NCBI RefSeq assembly: GCF_019175285.1
Contig: NC_056523.1
Coordinates: 298,400,945-298,464,944, forward strand
Origin: Sceloporus undulatus
Lineage: Eukaryota; Chordata; Lepidosauria; Squamata; Phrynosomatidae
DNA length: 64,000 bases
Reading direction: 5' to 3'
The position numbers and the translations under genes are program-made. Under the pieces are notes generated by a model. It saw nothing but the letters and a program-made list of their open reading frames with translations, had not been told where the DNA came from and did no database searches. Below, piece after piece: positions 45,774-57,234 of this stretch (positions are counted from its first letter, which is position 1; each line of letters opens with the position of its first letter).

Positions 45774-45874
45774 GGTCCACTGTTACCACATCACTTCAAA
45801 ACATTTAATAGGGTATTTCTTATCAATAAGAAATACCCTATTAAATGTTGGAAGTGATGTGGTAACAGTGGACC
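45774..45874. repeat. near-perfect 49/50-bp inverted repeat
   Basis: Arms 45774-45823 and 45826-45874 are reverse complements except for one indel and one mismatch near CTTCAAAACAT versus CTTCCAACAT. The spacer is only 2 bp. Not inside a recognised transposon. Confidence 0.92.
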
Positions 45875-48830
45875 ATTTTTACATGTTTGGTTCCCAGGTA
45901 ATTTAATAGTAAGGAATCCTTAGGTATATTGAGTAGAATGCTCTGCTAAGAGAGATTGGCCAGGCTCCATTTATGGACTGCTTTAAGTTTTTACAAAGGT
46001 ATTTGGTTAACATTTTAAAGAACTCTTGGTTATTTTTTATTTTGTCCTTATGGTTGACTGCTTTTCTTATATATTATTGTTGCTGCTGCTGTATAAATTT
46101 TTTAATGTGATTTTTAAGACTGTTGTATGCATGTGTTTTGAAAGCCATTGTTTCAGTAATGCTTATCCACTTTCCTTCTCTGGCAGATAGGTGAAAAAAT
46201 AAGCATTTAGAATAAATACATCTATCATGGTTGCTATCCTTTTGAAACTGCTTGTTTTGCTAAATTACATAGAAAAAGTGACTGCTCCGACTACTCTGTG
46301 AACATTGTTTTTAAAAAATAAAAAATAACAACAGCTAAATTTAAACTGTTTTCATAATAGAAATGTCCCCAGTACACACCATCCAGCTTTGGCAATGTGT
46401 GAGAATTGGTTATAACTGAAACGATCAATTCATATTAGAGCTGTTTGGCACCACTATGCTCTGAGTCTAAAAGGGGACATGTAAGGGACCTGTTAGTTTT
46501 GATACTTAGTTTATATTGCAATATTGATGCTACAAGTGTGAAGTTGATTTAAAATTGCAATATATTGTTGTTGTGATCCTGTTGAGACACTGCATTAGCA
46601 CAATAATCATTTTGTAAGCAGTTGTACTTTCTTGGAGGCTTCAGTGTTATGGTCCTTTGTACAGCCATTCATTATGTTAGCATATACATCACTTTTCTTT
46701 CATTTTCATTTTTTTGATGTGGTGGGTGGGGAACTAAGTGACCATTATGCAACAGGTGAGTTCAAATCAGTGTCACTTGCTGCACAGCCAGATACACAAT
46801 GGCAGGTTCGAGCATTAAATACATCAGTATAAAAGTATACTGTCCTAAACATATATAGCATCCTGGTCTATGTGTTATGTTTTCATTGACTTCTGGTAAT
46901 TTTGTAAAACAAATATGTAAATGAAAATTACAGAAAGTGATTGAAATGGTTGGTTAATGAGGTTTATGTGTTGCTGTTTTGTAATGGAAAAATCTTCAAA
47001 TGAAGTAGCTTAATCAAACAAAAATCTTCCAGTGGCTTCATGTTAAAAGAGAGGAAGAAAAATTTCATGGCACTTCCAATAGTGAATACTAGGCAGGGAG
47101 TGCCGTAATATCTAGACTGTTATTCTACAGGTGCTGCTTATGATTCACAGGCTATCCATGAGAATTATTCATTTCACATTGTGCCATTTTAACACTGATT
47201 ACTTGGAGGCTGTTTGCCTCAAACCACAGTGCTGGTGAAGGCCCTATGGAAGCAAACAACTTTGCTGTAAGTATGCTCCATTATCACTAAGCTGGTGTTA
47301 AGCCCTTCCCTCCAAGTTATCATTCTTCTGCAGACCTTAGAGTTTCCCCAAGTCTATTGATACACCCTCTTCTTCTGCATCAATGTTGTTCCTTTGGGCT
47401 TCATAAGGAGCTACACTCAAAGAGTTCACAATTTACAAACGTTGTCATCCACAAAGGGTCTAGGAGATGCACGCATTTCATTTTCCAGAATGTCCTTCCC
47501 AAATCTCTCACTTCTGATTTTTTCTTAAAAGTGTTGTGGGATGTTAAAACAAGATGCAAGTTATACAGCCTTTTTTTTTTTTTTAGCCAAGAAAATGCAT
47601 CCTGGAGGCTTCTGGGGGCATAATTCTCAAATTTTCATTATATAATGGTGAAGATGCTCTAGGAAGATGCACAAAAGATCACATACATCCTCCCCTCACC
47701 TTTGGGCTAGCTTCTGCCCCTCTGCATGACACTCAGAGCCATCTGGTTATACATGTAGCATTGGAAAAAGCAATCTACAGTATCAGTTCCCCTGTGGAGA
47801 ATCTGTCTTGTACTACCTCACACAGGACTCAGCTTTATCATGGGCTGGCAAGCTTCATTTTCTCACACTGGAAAACTTATAAATGTTTGAGGGTTTTTTT
47901 TTTTTGAGGGGGAGGTACAAAATAATCCAAACAGCCATGCTCACTGAGGGCTTCTGGGGGTCACAGTCTAAAGAACTATTTTTTCTAAGTTCTGTCATAC
48001 ATTGAAATCTGGATGCAGAGTGAGTCCACCAAACATTAGCTTTTCTGGCCTTTTCTTCTTCTACAGCTGCAATACAGGATGTGTACGTTTAGAATCTGTG
48101 GGCAGGAGTGTAAGTTTAGAATTTGAGTGTTACAGTAAATTAGGTTCTGTATCATAACAGTTGGAGATAGTTGTCTTGCTCACTTTATACCAGAAATGCG
48201 GACATACCAGATCAGACATCCTTACCTGAAAATTGTTTCACTGCTGTGGCCAGAAAGAAAACTTGTGAGGAATCTTATTAAAAAAGAGGTATTGATTGGT
48301 ATATATACCAGTCTCTGTCAATTCATTTCAAGCCTATCACAGTTTAAAATTTATGAACACCTTGCAGTTCCTAGCAAATGGTCATCAGTTGGAAATTTCT
48401 CCTGAATTTCTCTGGATCTGTTTTTAGTTCATTTATACTGTTGACCATTACTGTCAGGTAGAAAAAAGTCCCTAATTAGCCACTTAGTCGTGGCAGTGTT
48501 AACAAAATCTTTTCCAAGTGCACAATATTCTTTTTTTGAGAGAGTGTTGCCAAAATGGTAAACAGTACTCAAAACGACAGGACCATTAAATTTTATATGG
48601 TTATTACGATATTTCCTCTATTGATCCCTCTTTGTCATAACAATTCCTTCTGAGGTGAATTCTTGCAATTCTTTTGTTTCAAGCCAGAGCTTTGTGCAAT
48701 GATCTCCTTCCTCTGTTGAACTAAGATAAGCCTGGAGCAGGACTTGAATAAACTTCCTATGGTGCTCTATTCCAATACAGTATTTTCATATGTTATAAAA
48801 CATTTGGGAATACAAATTTTCAGGGCCAGC
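45875..48830. other. intronic DNA, nothing recognised
   Basis: About 3 kb of AT-rich unique-looking sequence, the longest repeat-poor stretch in the window. T-runs at 47571-47584 and 47888-47901. No exon recognised on either strand. Confidence 0.5.
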
Positions 48831-48832
48831 CC

Positions 48833-48970
48833 AGGGTTTTCATATTAAGATTTATTCAGATAAAGTTTGCTATTGCCTTCCTCTCAGGCTGAGAGTATGT
48901 GATTTCTCCAGGGTCACCCAGTGAGTTTCCGTTGCTCAGCAGTTGTTCAAACCCTGTTCCAACATTCAAA
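48833..48970 (-). mobile_element. Bov-B-tailed SINE body, minus strand
   Basis: CTATTGCCTTCCTCTCAGGC, TCCAGGGTCACCCAGTGAGT and CAAACCACTATGCCACACTA are the inverse of the SINE body at 49046. Decayed. Confidence 0.65.
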
Positions 48971-49045
48971 CCACTATGCCACACTATTCTCTAAAAACAT
49001 TTATGTTATTCAGTATTTAATAATACTGGTAAGTGTTGCTTACTC

Positions 49046-49222
49046 TGAGCCAGTGTGGTGTAGTGAATGTAGGACTAGGACTCTGGAGATCAAGCTTCAG
49101 AGCTGTTCTCAGCCATGGAAACCCACTGGATGACCTGGTCAAGTCACACCCTCTCAGTCCCCAAAAAAACCTGTGGTAGGTTCACCTTAGGATCACCATA
49201 AGTTGAAAATGACTTGGGGAGA
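49046..49222 (+). mobile_element. tRNA-derived SINE with Bov-B-like tail, plus strand
   Basis: GAGCCAGTGTGGTGTAGTGA gives the A-box-like head. The body has CAAGTCACACCCTCTCAGTC. The 3' end CCATAAGTTGAAAATGACTT matches the Bov-B-like tail. A minisatellite-headed, L2-tailed element follows directly. Confidence 0.85.
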
Positions 49223-49475
49223 GAGAGGCAGGCAAGCTCCAACTGCCTGCCTGAAAGAAGAAAAAGCCCTCCCTTCAGCCACCATCTTGAGAGGGAGAGA
49301 GGCCTGGCCTGAAAGACTAAGAGCCCTCCTTCCGACCACCATCTTGAGGGGGAGAGAGGCCTGTTATGTTTTATTTTGACTTTGTATTGTACTTCTTGTG
49401 GTACACCGCTTTGATCTAATTTGGAAAAGCGGTATATAAATAAACATTATTATTATTATTATTATTATTATTAAC
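49223..49475 (+). mobile_element. minisatellite-headed, L2-tailed retroposon, plus strand
   Basis: About two and a half units, with the repeated word ACCATCTTGAG at 49281 and 49338 (57 bp apart) and GAGAGAGGC between them. These lead into TTGTGGTACACCGCTTTGAT, GGAAAAGCGGTATATAAATA and an (ATT)n tract. Same layout as 19201-19576 and 50869-51290. Confidence 0.72.
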
Positions 49476-50088
49476 AACAAATTGCTTACTTGCTCCTTTT
49501 GTTATGTTTTAAAATTATGCTTATACTCCACTCCCTTTTGCTTTATGTTTTTATTTGATGCCACATCTTTAAAACATTAGGAACTTTATATGCCTAAATG
49601 ACCAATTCACATGTGAACTAATGTATGGGAAGCTTACTGTCATATGAAGTTTCCCATTGTTGGGAATCCCTCTAGGTTTGATAGATGATGCCTGATAACT
49701 TCAATTTGACACATCGTGACTACAGTGATAGCCTACAAAAATGTGTTGTAAGATTTAATGCCTTGCAAAAACTTCTTGAATGTCAGACTACAGAAAACGA
49801 GATGCAGTGCGAAAGCATATTCTGCTTTATTGCAATTTTTATTTTTATTCTAGGCAGGAATTAATTACCTCCTCCTTTCTAAATTTCCTGGCAGAGAAAG
49901 AAGTAAATTGTTTGTATTTTACTGTTTATCTGACATTATTCTCTCTGTTACTGATTTGGCCTCAAAATTATTTTTTGTTGCAAGTAGGACAAGGGCTCAG
50001 TTGGGGAAAATTAGACTCATTTTGTTGTCTCTGTTGCTTTATCTCTGCATCTGTAATTTGCCTCTGTAGAATTTGAATCTGTAGCTTT
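49476..50088. other. intronic DNA, nothing recognised
   Basis: AT-rich unique-looking sequence; no exon. Confidence 0.4.
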
Positions 50089-50325
50089 GAGAGTCAGTGT
50101 GGTGCAGTGATTTAGGCATTGGACTATAACCATGTAGACCAGGAATCAAATCTCCCCTGCCCCATGGAAAACCACTGGGAGACCTTGGGAAATTCATATT
50201 ATCTTGGACTCAGAGGAAAGCAAGGGCAAACCCACTCTAAACAAATCTTGCCAAGAAAATCCCATTATAGATTCATGTTAGGGTTGCTGTAAGCTAGAAA
50301 TGACTTGAAAGCACACAACAAGAAC
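50089..50325 (+). mobile_element. tRNA-derived SINE with Bov-B-like tail, plus strand
   Basis: AGAGTCAGTGTGGTGCAGTG, GGACCTTGGGAAATTC-like body, AAATCTTGCCAAGAAAATCC and tail ATGACTTGAAAGCACACAAC. Full-length copy. Confidence 0.86.
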
Positions 50326-50865
50326 AATCATCACCATCTAAACTTAGATTTTGTCTTATTAATAGTTCTTGTTGTTTTGCTGACTGCTCTTTGACTGTGA
50401 TAAATAAAGATTAACTATTATTTTTCAAGAAATTGCTTATACTTCCACCTGGCACACCTGCAGTTTTGGTTCGGGCAGAGGTTGGCTTCCCTTCCATCAG
50501 CGCTCGTATTCATTTAATTTAATTTAATTACTGGTGATCTGTAAAAGATTCTCCGGTTAAGGTTTTTCCTAAGTTATGTTTCCAACATTTACCAAGCTGC
50601 AAAGGTTGGAGATTAAGATACCATAGGTTGCTTGAATCATATCCTGCTCTAAATGAAAACCCTTCTATCTGGAATTCAAGAGAGAAGCTTCATGAATACA
50701 TTTTTAACTAGGGTGTGTATCTGGATAGACAGGCTATTAACAATTTGAAATTTTCCAAATGGTTTACATTATATAAACTGGACCATCAGATGGCTTCTTA
50801 CCTAAGGAAGCTTACATTCCCAAAGCTTATGTCTCCATTTTCAAATAATGCCCTCAGCCATGATT
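50326..50865. other. intronic DNA, nothing recognised
   Basis: AT-rich, with an (ATTTA)-type patch at about 50513-50530. No feature recognised. Confidence 0.4.
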
Positions 50866-50868
50866 AGA

Positions 50869-51290
50869 TTCCGCCCCCCCCCCCATAACTGCCATCAGCC
50901 GGCCTGAGAGGGAGTTCGCCAGGCAGGTCCAGCTCCATCAGGGATAGCCTGAAGGAAGGAGACCCCCCCCCCCATAACTGCCATCTGCCGGCCTGAGAGG
51001 GAGTTCGCCAGGCAGGTCCAGCTCCATCAGGACTAGCCTGAAGGAAGGAGACTCCACCCTCCGTAACTGCCATCCACCGGCCTGAGAGGGAGTTCGCCAG
51101 GCAGGTCTAGCTCCATCAGGGCTAGCCTGAAGGAAGGAACCTCACCCCCTTCCCTCCACCATTCCCTTCTCCTTTTGTTTCATGTCTTTTATATTGTAAG
51201 CCTGAGGGCAGGGAACTGTCTGATTAAAAATAATAATTGTAAGCCACTCTGAGAGCCATTATGGCTGAAGGGCGGGGTATACATACATAA
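50869..51290 (+). mobile_element. minisatellite-headed retroposon with LINE-type tail, plus strand
   Basis: Three units of 89 bp (CCGGCCTGAGAGGGAG at 50899, 50988 and 51077), each with AGGCAGGTCCAGCTCCATCA and a C-run of variable length. They are followed by TTGTAAGCCTGAGGGCAGGG, TTGTAAGCCACTCTGAGAGC and GGCTGAAGGGCGGGGTATAC. In reverse the unit is clearly related to the 85-bp unit at 19348. Confidence 0.78.
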
Positions 51291-51495
51291 ATGATGGATG
51301 GCAGAGATTTACACACAGCTAAGAATTGCCATTTATGTATCTGTGGAGCACCAGAAATTGAGGATTTGCCTCATTATCTGATTTTTCGCTCACTGTATAT
51401 TGAGCCAAGAACTAAATTTATGGGATCTATTTTGTCCAATTTACAGCCCAGTACTACCTCTGAAAAGATTTTTTTATCTCTTGTCTGATATAGAT
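51291..51495 (+). mobile_element. possible LINE C-terminal fragment with a Cys/His-rich motif
   Basis: A 65-codon ORF encodes CHLCICGAPEIEDLPHYLIF followed by a basic, leucine-rich stretch. This looks like the Cys/His-containing C-terminus of a non-LTR retrotransposon ORF2 (pattern C-C-G-x-E-x-x-x-H-x-L). The clade was not identified. No host exon matches. Confidence 0.4.
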
Positions 51496-51756
51496 TCTAA
51501 GTAAGGTAACTTATAAGGTTTCATTGTTTGCCTTAGCAGCAATCAAAATTCGGGCAAGAGTTATAGTGGACATTGCAGTTGATCGCCATGGGGATGATCT
51601 TATCTAATTTTTGAAGTTGTTTTTAATGTTGTTTTAGTTAATTGTCTGGAATTTTATTATGTTTAATGTATAAAATTTGGATGTTAGTTATTTGATGGAG
51701 CATTTTATAATATCAATTTTTTGTCACCAGTTTTACATATTAATTATGCAATAGGC

Positions 51757-52010
51757 AATAGGAGCCCTGGTGGCGCAGTGGTTAAATGCCTGTACTGCAG
51801 CCATTCACTCAAAACCACAAGGTTGCGAGTTCAAGACCAGCAAAAGGGCCCAACCTTGACTCAGGCTTGCATCCTTCCAAGGAGGGAGCTAAAATGAGTA
51901 CCCAGACTGTTGGGGGCAAATTAGCTTACTTGCTAATTAGCTTACTTGCTGTTCACCGCTATGATCTTTGGAATAGCGGTATATAAATAAAACAAATTAT
52001 TATTATTATA
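51757..52010 (+). mobile_element. tRNA-derived SINE with L2-like tail, plus strand
   Basis: The head AGGAGCCCTGGTGGCGCAGT, GGTTAAATGCCTGTACTGCA is followed by B-box-like GGTTGCGAGTTCAAGACC, then ACTGTTGGGGGCAAATTAGC. An 18-bp piece (TTAGCTTACTTGCTAA type) is duplicated. The tail GAATAGCGGTATATAAATAA is followed by (ATT)n. Well-preserved, so probably young. Confidence 0.9.
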
Positions 52011-52424
52011 TTATTAAGCATTAATAAAATTGATTGATTGAGATTATCTATTATCTAATTTACAAATACCCTTAAAAGTATACCATTCTTTGGTTGTTAC
52101 TGAAATTGATCCTAGATTTAAGTAATAATGTGTTTGAGATTCTGAATAAGCAAGCTGCTAGAAAATTAGGAGAACAGTTGTTACTTCAGTGTAATACCTA
52201 AACCTGTAACATTGAGCTACTAGCATGAGATGACATAGCACAGGAATGGTGTTTGCTCTTTGGAATTGGCAGTTGTCACCATTTCTAAATATGGCATAAC
52301 CACATGGTTACATTTATTTATTTATTTATTTGGAAGTGTATATGCCTCTTTTGAAAACAAGCAGTTAGACTTAAGCATTTAGAGCAGGAATTCCTGATTG
52401 TAATTATGAATGCATAACCTAGAG
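52011..52424. other. intronic DNA, nothing recognised
   Basis: Short (TTTA)n at 52314-52331; otherwise unique-looking. Confidence 0.4.
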
Positions 52425-52980
52425 TTGAAACCATGCATGGTGTAGTGGTTTGTACACCGGACTACAACCGTAGAGACCAGGGTTCGAATCAGTCATGTTC
52501 AGCAAAGTGAAGAGAAACACTGAGGATGACATGATCACACTCTTTAAATACCTCAAGGGCTACCACAAAGAGGAGCTCACAGGTTTGTTCTGTACTGCCT
52601 TGGAGGGTAGAACTAGGTCTAATGATTTTAAATTACAGGAGGATAGATTTTGATTGAACATTAAAAGGAACATCTTGACAATGAGAGCAGTTCGGCAATG
52701 GAACCATTTGCTTAGAGAGGCTGTGGTGTCGCTTTCTCTGGAAGTTTTCAAAAGGAGACTGGACAGCTATCAGCTGGGAATGCTCTAGCTCGAGATCCTG
52801 CATTGATCAGGGTTTGGACCTGATAGCCCATGGGATCCCTTCCAACTCTGTGATTCTATGATGTACACATGAAAAGAACATGGCATCTTCCATCCAGCCA
52901 AGAAACCCCATGATAGGTTTGCCACAGGATCACCATAAAGTGGGATTGACCTGAAGGCACACAATAGCAAGAACAACCTA
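52425..52980 (+). mobile_element. Bov-B-tailed SINE split by a CR1
   Basis: The SINE head (CCATGCATGGTGTAGTGGTT, ACCAGGGTTCGAATC) lies at 52425-52499. Its tail (AAGAAACCCCATGATAGGTT, GGGATTGACCTGAAGGCACA) lies at 52861-52980. The CR1 3' end is inserted between them, right after the B-box. Confidence 0.82.
52500..52860 (+). mobile_element. CR1 LINE 3' end, plus strand, inside a SINE
   Basis: The decayed C-terminal ORF2 includes ACTCTTTAAATACCTCAAGG and GAACATCTTGACAATGAGAG, and GGAAGTTTTCAAAAGGAGAC. It ends with the CR1 3' motif CTCTGTGATTCTATGATG. Younger than the SINE it splits. Confidence 0.86.
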
Positions 52981-54243
52981 GATTTACACATTCATAACTG
53001 ATTTGTATTCACAATTCCTATACATTCAATAGTGTACGCAATATCTAGGGATTGTAAAAGTCCCCCACTTCTGACTTACTGAGCAGCAGCCATTTCCCAC
53101 TGGGGATGGAAACTCAGTCTTCTGCATGCTAATTGATAGGAGAACAGACCTCTATTACTCACAGTGGCTGCTGCCTACTAAATCATGATTGGGATGGGTT
53201 GCTACTTAGCATTGTAAATAAAGTAGTTATGTAACTAAGAAGGACATATTCTCCCAGTCCTCATCCTACCAAGCTGAGTTGAAAGGAAAAAGTCTCCCCC
53301 ATATGTTGAGCTGGGTTGTAGCGAAGGGGGAGGATCTGTGAGGTCCTGATCCCCCTTCTGTTAGATGTAATTAATGGCGTGCGCTGCTGCGATGCCACGC
53401 CCAAGCCCCATTATAATGGTGGCACTTAGTCTGGACCCCCCCTCCCAAAATCCTGGCTACGTCCCTGTGTTGAGCATGAGCAATGCCTCCACTGTATGAA
53501 CTTACTTGCTGAGCATATATAGCATCACCACCACTATTTGACATTTAGGAGATTATCACACTAGGGCCAATGCCACAACAATTTTGCTATTTGAAGATAA
53601 CAGAAATATAGCACTATAGTGATCAATATTTTCACACAGTCGTGCAATTGCGCTATCACAATGAAATAAAAACAAAAGAGAAATGCAATTGTATTCCATA
53701 TACAAAAACTGATCCCATTTGTGTATCATTATTATATCATAATTGAACATTTTACACATGCGCCACTTTGGCACTATGGTGCATGTCTAAAAATTATGGT
53801 TCCGTATTTCACGACATTATTCTACTCCAAAAACAATCCTAGCAATGAGAATGAATTCCCTGTACCAAAATGCAGTCTGGGAAAATACCATTCAATACCA
53901 AGGCAACCGGGGTGTGCTAGAGCAGATTCTGAATTCTGTCAGAGGAATGAAATATCCCTATATATTTCTCTAGTTCAATTGAAGGCCCTGATTACCACCT
54001 CCCTATATGTGATTCTCTTTTTCATAAGTGAGGACATGTCCTTCTGATCTTCACACTGTTAGGCATGACTTCCATGTTTCATATTGAGCTTAATTTTCCA
54101 TGTAGTTTGGAATATATATATTTGCATTGGTGTACCAGTGCAAATCCGTTTTAAGATTCTGCACACTTGTTTACTTGTTCTATTCAACAAACACACAGTT
54201 GAAAAGGAGTTTTTGGTTTGGAGCAGAAGCAATAAATTAGCAA
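52981..54243. other. intronic DNA with an unclassified GC-rich patch
   Basis: A patch at about 53310-53470 (GAAGGGGGAGGATCTGTGAG, then ATTAATGGCGTGCGCTGCTG) may be a repeat but could not be classed. The rest is unique-looking. No exon. Confidence 0.4.
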
Positions 54244-54477
54244 GACTACATAGTGGGTCCTTGGTATCCTCTGGGGTTTGGTTCCAGGACCCCCATGGAT
54301 ACCAAAACCCATGGATGCTCAAGTCCCATTAAATACAGTAGCATAGTAAAATTGTGTCCCTTATATAAAATGCCAAAATCAAGGTTTGCTTTAGGATTTT
54401 TAAAAAATATTTTCAAACCATGGATAGTTTAACCCATGCATAACAAATCCATGGATATGGAGAGCCAAATGTAATTT
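54244..54477. mobile_element. Tigger/mariner-type MITE
   Basis: GGTCCTTGGTATCCTCTGGG, TTCCAGGACCCCCATGGATA, GGATGCTCAAGTCCCATT, TTATATAAAATGCCAAAATC and a final CCATGGATATGGAGAGCC. Clear relative of 699-925 and of mammalian Tigger-like MITEs. Non-coding. Confidence 0.8.
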
Positions 54478-54987
54478 GATTTTACAGTATCCTGAAACTA
54501 TACACTTCCATCATGGATTAACTATGCTAATATATAACAAAATACCACTAGCAAAATATTTGTCACTGTGATAGATATACATGAGGGTTGGGTTTGTACA
54601 TTTCAAGTCTGTTGGGGAGTGCAGTGTTTCCCCTCTGTGCTCTGGTCATAAACCAATTGTACTGCCCTGCAGGGCCCCATAACTGAAGATCAGCTAAACC
54701 AGTGAGAATAGCCAGAGAGCAAATTTTGCAATTTCTTCAACCCTGGTAGCTAGCAGACAAGCAGATCCAAACACCTCCCAGTCATTGCTCTTCCACTGTA
54801 AACCATAAGCAGGATTTCAGGGCTTGTCGAAACTGGCAGCTAGTACTAATTCATTTGCTACATGTAATGTCACTTTGAGCTGCTTCTTCCCATTTTCAGA
54901 TCTGCACACTCTTTTAAAAAGATAGATAGATAGATACTGAGAACATTAAAAAAATGTAAAAGTGTGTTTTTAAAGACTAGCTTAGAG
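54478..54987. other. intronic DNA, nothing recognised
   Basis: Unique-looking; short (GATA)n at about 54922-54937. Confidence 0.4.
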
Positions 54988-55202
54988 GCTACATCTGCAT
55001 AATCCAGTTCCACACTACTTTAACTGCCATGGCTGAATGCTATGGAATTTGGGAATTGTAGTTTGTTGTGGCATCAGAGCTCTCTGCTACAAGAAGGCTA
55101 AATGTGTCACAAAACTGCAATTCCTAGAATTCCATAGCACTGAGCCAGGGCAGTTAAATTGGTATCGAACTAGATTATTTCTGCAGTGTGGATGAAGCCA
55201 AA
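54988..55202. mobile_element. palindromic MITE, same family as 29362
   Basis: GAGGCTACATCTGCATAATC at the left, ATTTCTGCAGTGTGGATGAA at the right, with mirrored AATGCTATGGAATTTGGGAA and CTAGAATTCCATAGCACTGA. Confidence 0.85.
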
Positions 55203-56034
55203 GTTAACTATTGTAGTTACTTTTGAAGAATGTGGGTGGGGGAGTATAGCTACAATCGGAACTAATTAGTCCTGTAAATCTTGGCTTTATAATTACTTTT
55301 AAAAAGTAACTTTCTGATCTGTCCTTATGTTAGAATAGACATGCATAGGATTGCAGCCAAAGCAAGGTTTCTTTGTGGAAGTTCAGGCTCAGCGAAGCGT
55401 CATACAGCACCAAACAAAGCAACACTGATAAGTATTTCCGATGGCAGATAATTTGTCTGCAATTGTACATGGCAAATATGATCAATGAAGAACAGCTTTT
55501 GAATTTCTGGCCACAGGATACCTGATCAAGATACTGTATATAGAAGGTATGTCTAAATTAAAATGCCCATTTTGGGAACCAAGTGCGGAAGACCATGGAG
55601 TTCAGATAAGTGCTGCCACCTACATACTCACAGTGGTGTTACTGTATACATGTATGCATACACATAGGGACAGTTTAGTGCCTAGGTTTTTTATTTTAGG
55701 TTACACAAAATAGGTTTGATGCTGATTGCTCAGGCAAGGGGCATTCAGCTCAATGTGTTATTTCAGTTTCTAGTATCAGCCCACATTCCCACCCCTTGTA
55801 AATGTTCTTGCTTTACTCAAGGTAATAAGTACTTCTAATGAAAAAACTGCTAGTAGGGTGTGACATTTAATACTTAGCTAGCTTAATGGCATTGATCAAG
55901 TAAGCTACAGCCTACAGGCTTTTGCTTATTATGCAATATGCCCTGTGGACATTCTTTACTTTTACTTACTTAAAAAAATATAACTCATACCAAAAAAGTT
56001 TGCTGTTAAAGCTTTTTAACAGTTTTTTTTTAAA
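55203..56034. other. intronic DNA, nothing recognised
   Basis: AT-rich unique-looking sequence; no exon. Confidence 0.4.
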
Positions 56035-56105
56035 AAAAAACCTACAGAGTCTTGTAGCACCTTAAAGACTAACACATTTTAATTGGCATATGTTTTTAGG
56101 GATTT
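56035..56105 (+). repeat. interspersed repeat of unknown class
   Basis: ACAGAGTCTTGTAGCACCTT, AAAGACTAACACATTTTAAT; same family as 6699 and 24838. Confidence 0.6.
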
Positions 56106-57234
56106 CAGGCTATTTTGTCAAATCCATTTCCTTGAATTTATCCTCCTCTCCTTGAATTTTTGTTGTTGTTAACTGCCCTTGAGTCGATCTCAACCCATGG
56201 CGACCCTGCTGATGAGACATCTCCAAGACCCTCTGTCCTCCACTGCTCCACTTTAATAGAGTCCATCCATCTTGCATGCGGCCTTCCTCTCTTTCTGCTT
56301 CTCTTTGCTTCTCTCTACCTGTCCTAGCATTCCAATGATTCATGCCTTCTCATGATGTGTCCAAAGTACAACAATCTGAGTTTTGTCATCTTGGCTTCTT
56401 GATTTGCTCCAGAATCCATTTGTTTGTCTTTTTGGCTGTCCATGGAATCCTTAGCTTTCTTTTCCAGCACATTTCAAATGAGTTGATTTTCCTCCTATCC
56501 TCCTTCTTAAATGTCCAGCTCTCAGATCTATAAAAATGTATTTTTAAAGGTTGTACGCCACTTTGATTGTGGTAACAAAAAGCGGGATATAAATTAAAGT
56601 TTTATTTTATTATTATTATTTATACATGACAATTATTATTATTATTATTATTATTATTGGGAAAACAATGGCTTGTACAATTCTAACTTTGTGCTCAGTT
56701 GTATATCCTTGCATTTTAGGATCTTTTCTAGTTCTTTCATAGCTGTCCTTCCCATTCTTAATCTGCACTCTCCATTTCTTTCAATATTTCATCCCAGGTA
56801 TGAGAATTCTTTTACTATTTCTATTTCTTCATTGTCTAATTCAGATTTGTGCAGATTCTCTGTGGTCATTATTTTTGTTTTCTTTATGTTCAACCATAGG
56901 CCTGCCTTTGCATTTTCTTCCTTGATCTTTATTAGTAGCTGTTCCAGGTCTTTGATGTTTTCCCTGAGCGTTATGGTGTCATCTGCGTATATCAGATTGT
57001 TGATATGCCTTCCTCCTATTTTCATCCCTCCTTCTTCTGTGTCCAAACCTGCTTTTCTTACAATATGTTCTGTATATAACTTGAACAAGTAGGGTGTTAA
57101 GATGGAACCTTTGCCAACTGGGAACCATCCTGTTTCTTCATGTTCTGTTCTGACAGTAGCCTCTTGTCCTTGATGAGATTCCTCATCAAGACTATCAGAT
57201 GTATTGACACTCTAATGTCTTTAAGTAAATCTAG
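56106..57234 (-). mobile_element. Bov-B (RTE) LINE 3' half, minus strand
   Basis: Read on the minus strand, the reverse-transcriptase domain is open from 57088 to 56789. It has the intact catalytic YADDT box and then NIKKTKIM and a KEFSYLG end; upstream (57234-57097) is NLIKDKRLLSEQNMKKQDG. The C-terminal part continues to 56250 (KLRIPWTAKKTNKWILEQIK in one frame), and the 3' tail with CATGGGTTGAGATCGACTCA is at 56160-56200. A plus-strand L2-like tail interrupts it at 56540-56660. 5'-truncated, with several frame breaks, so inactive. Confidence 0.9.
56540..56660 (+). mobile_element. L2-like tail inserted in the Bov-B
   Basis: TTGTACGCCACTTTGATTGT, AAAAAGCGGGATATAAATTA and two (ATT)n tracts. 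It sits between contiguous parts of the Bov-B C-terminal region. Confidence 0.65.

Noticed and set aside
51757-51850. Possible tRNA gene (A-box and B-box words present)
   Set aside because: The head continues into a SINE body and L2-like tail; no cloverleaf with paired acceptor stem could be drawn. The same applies to 6385-6560, 30597, 49046, 50089 and 52425.
56789-57088. 99-codon ORF with YADDT
   Set aside because: Bov-B reverse transcriptase, not a host gene.
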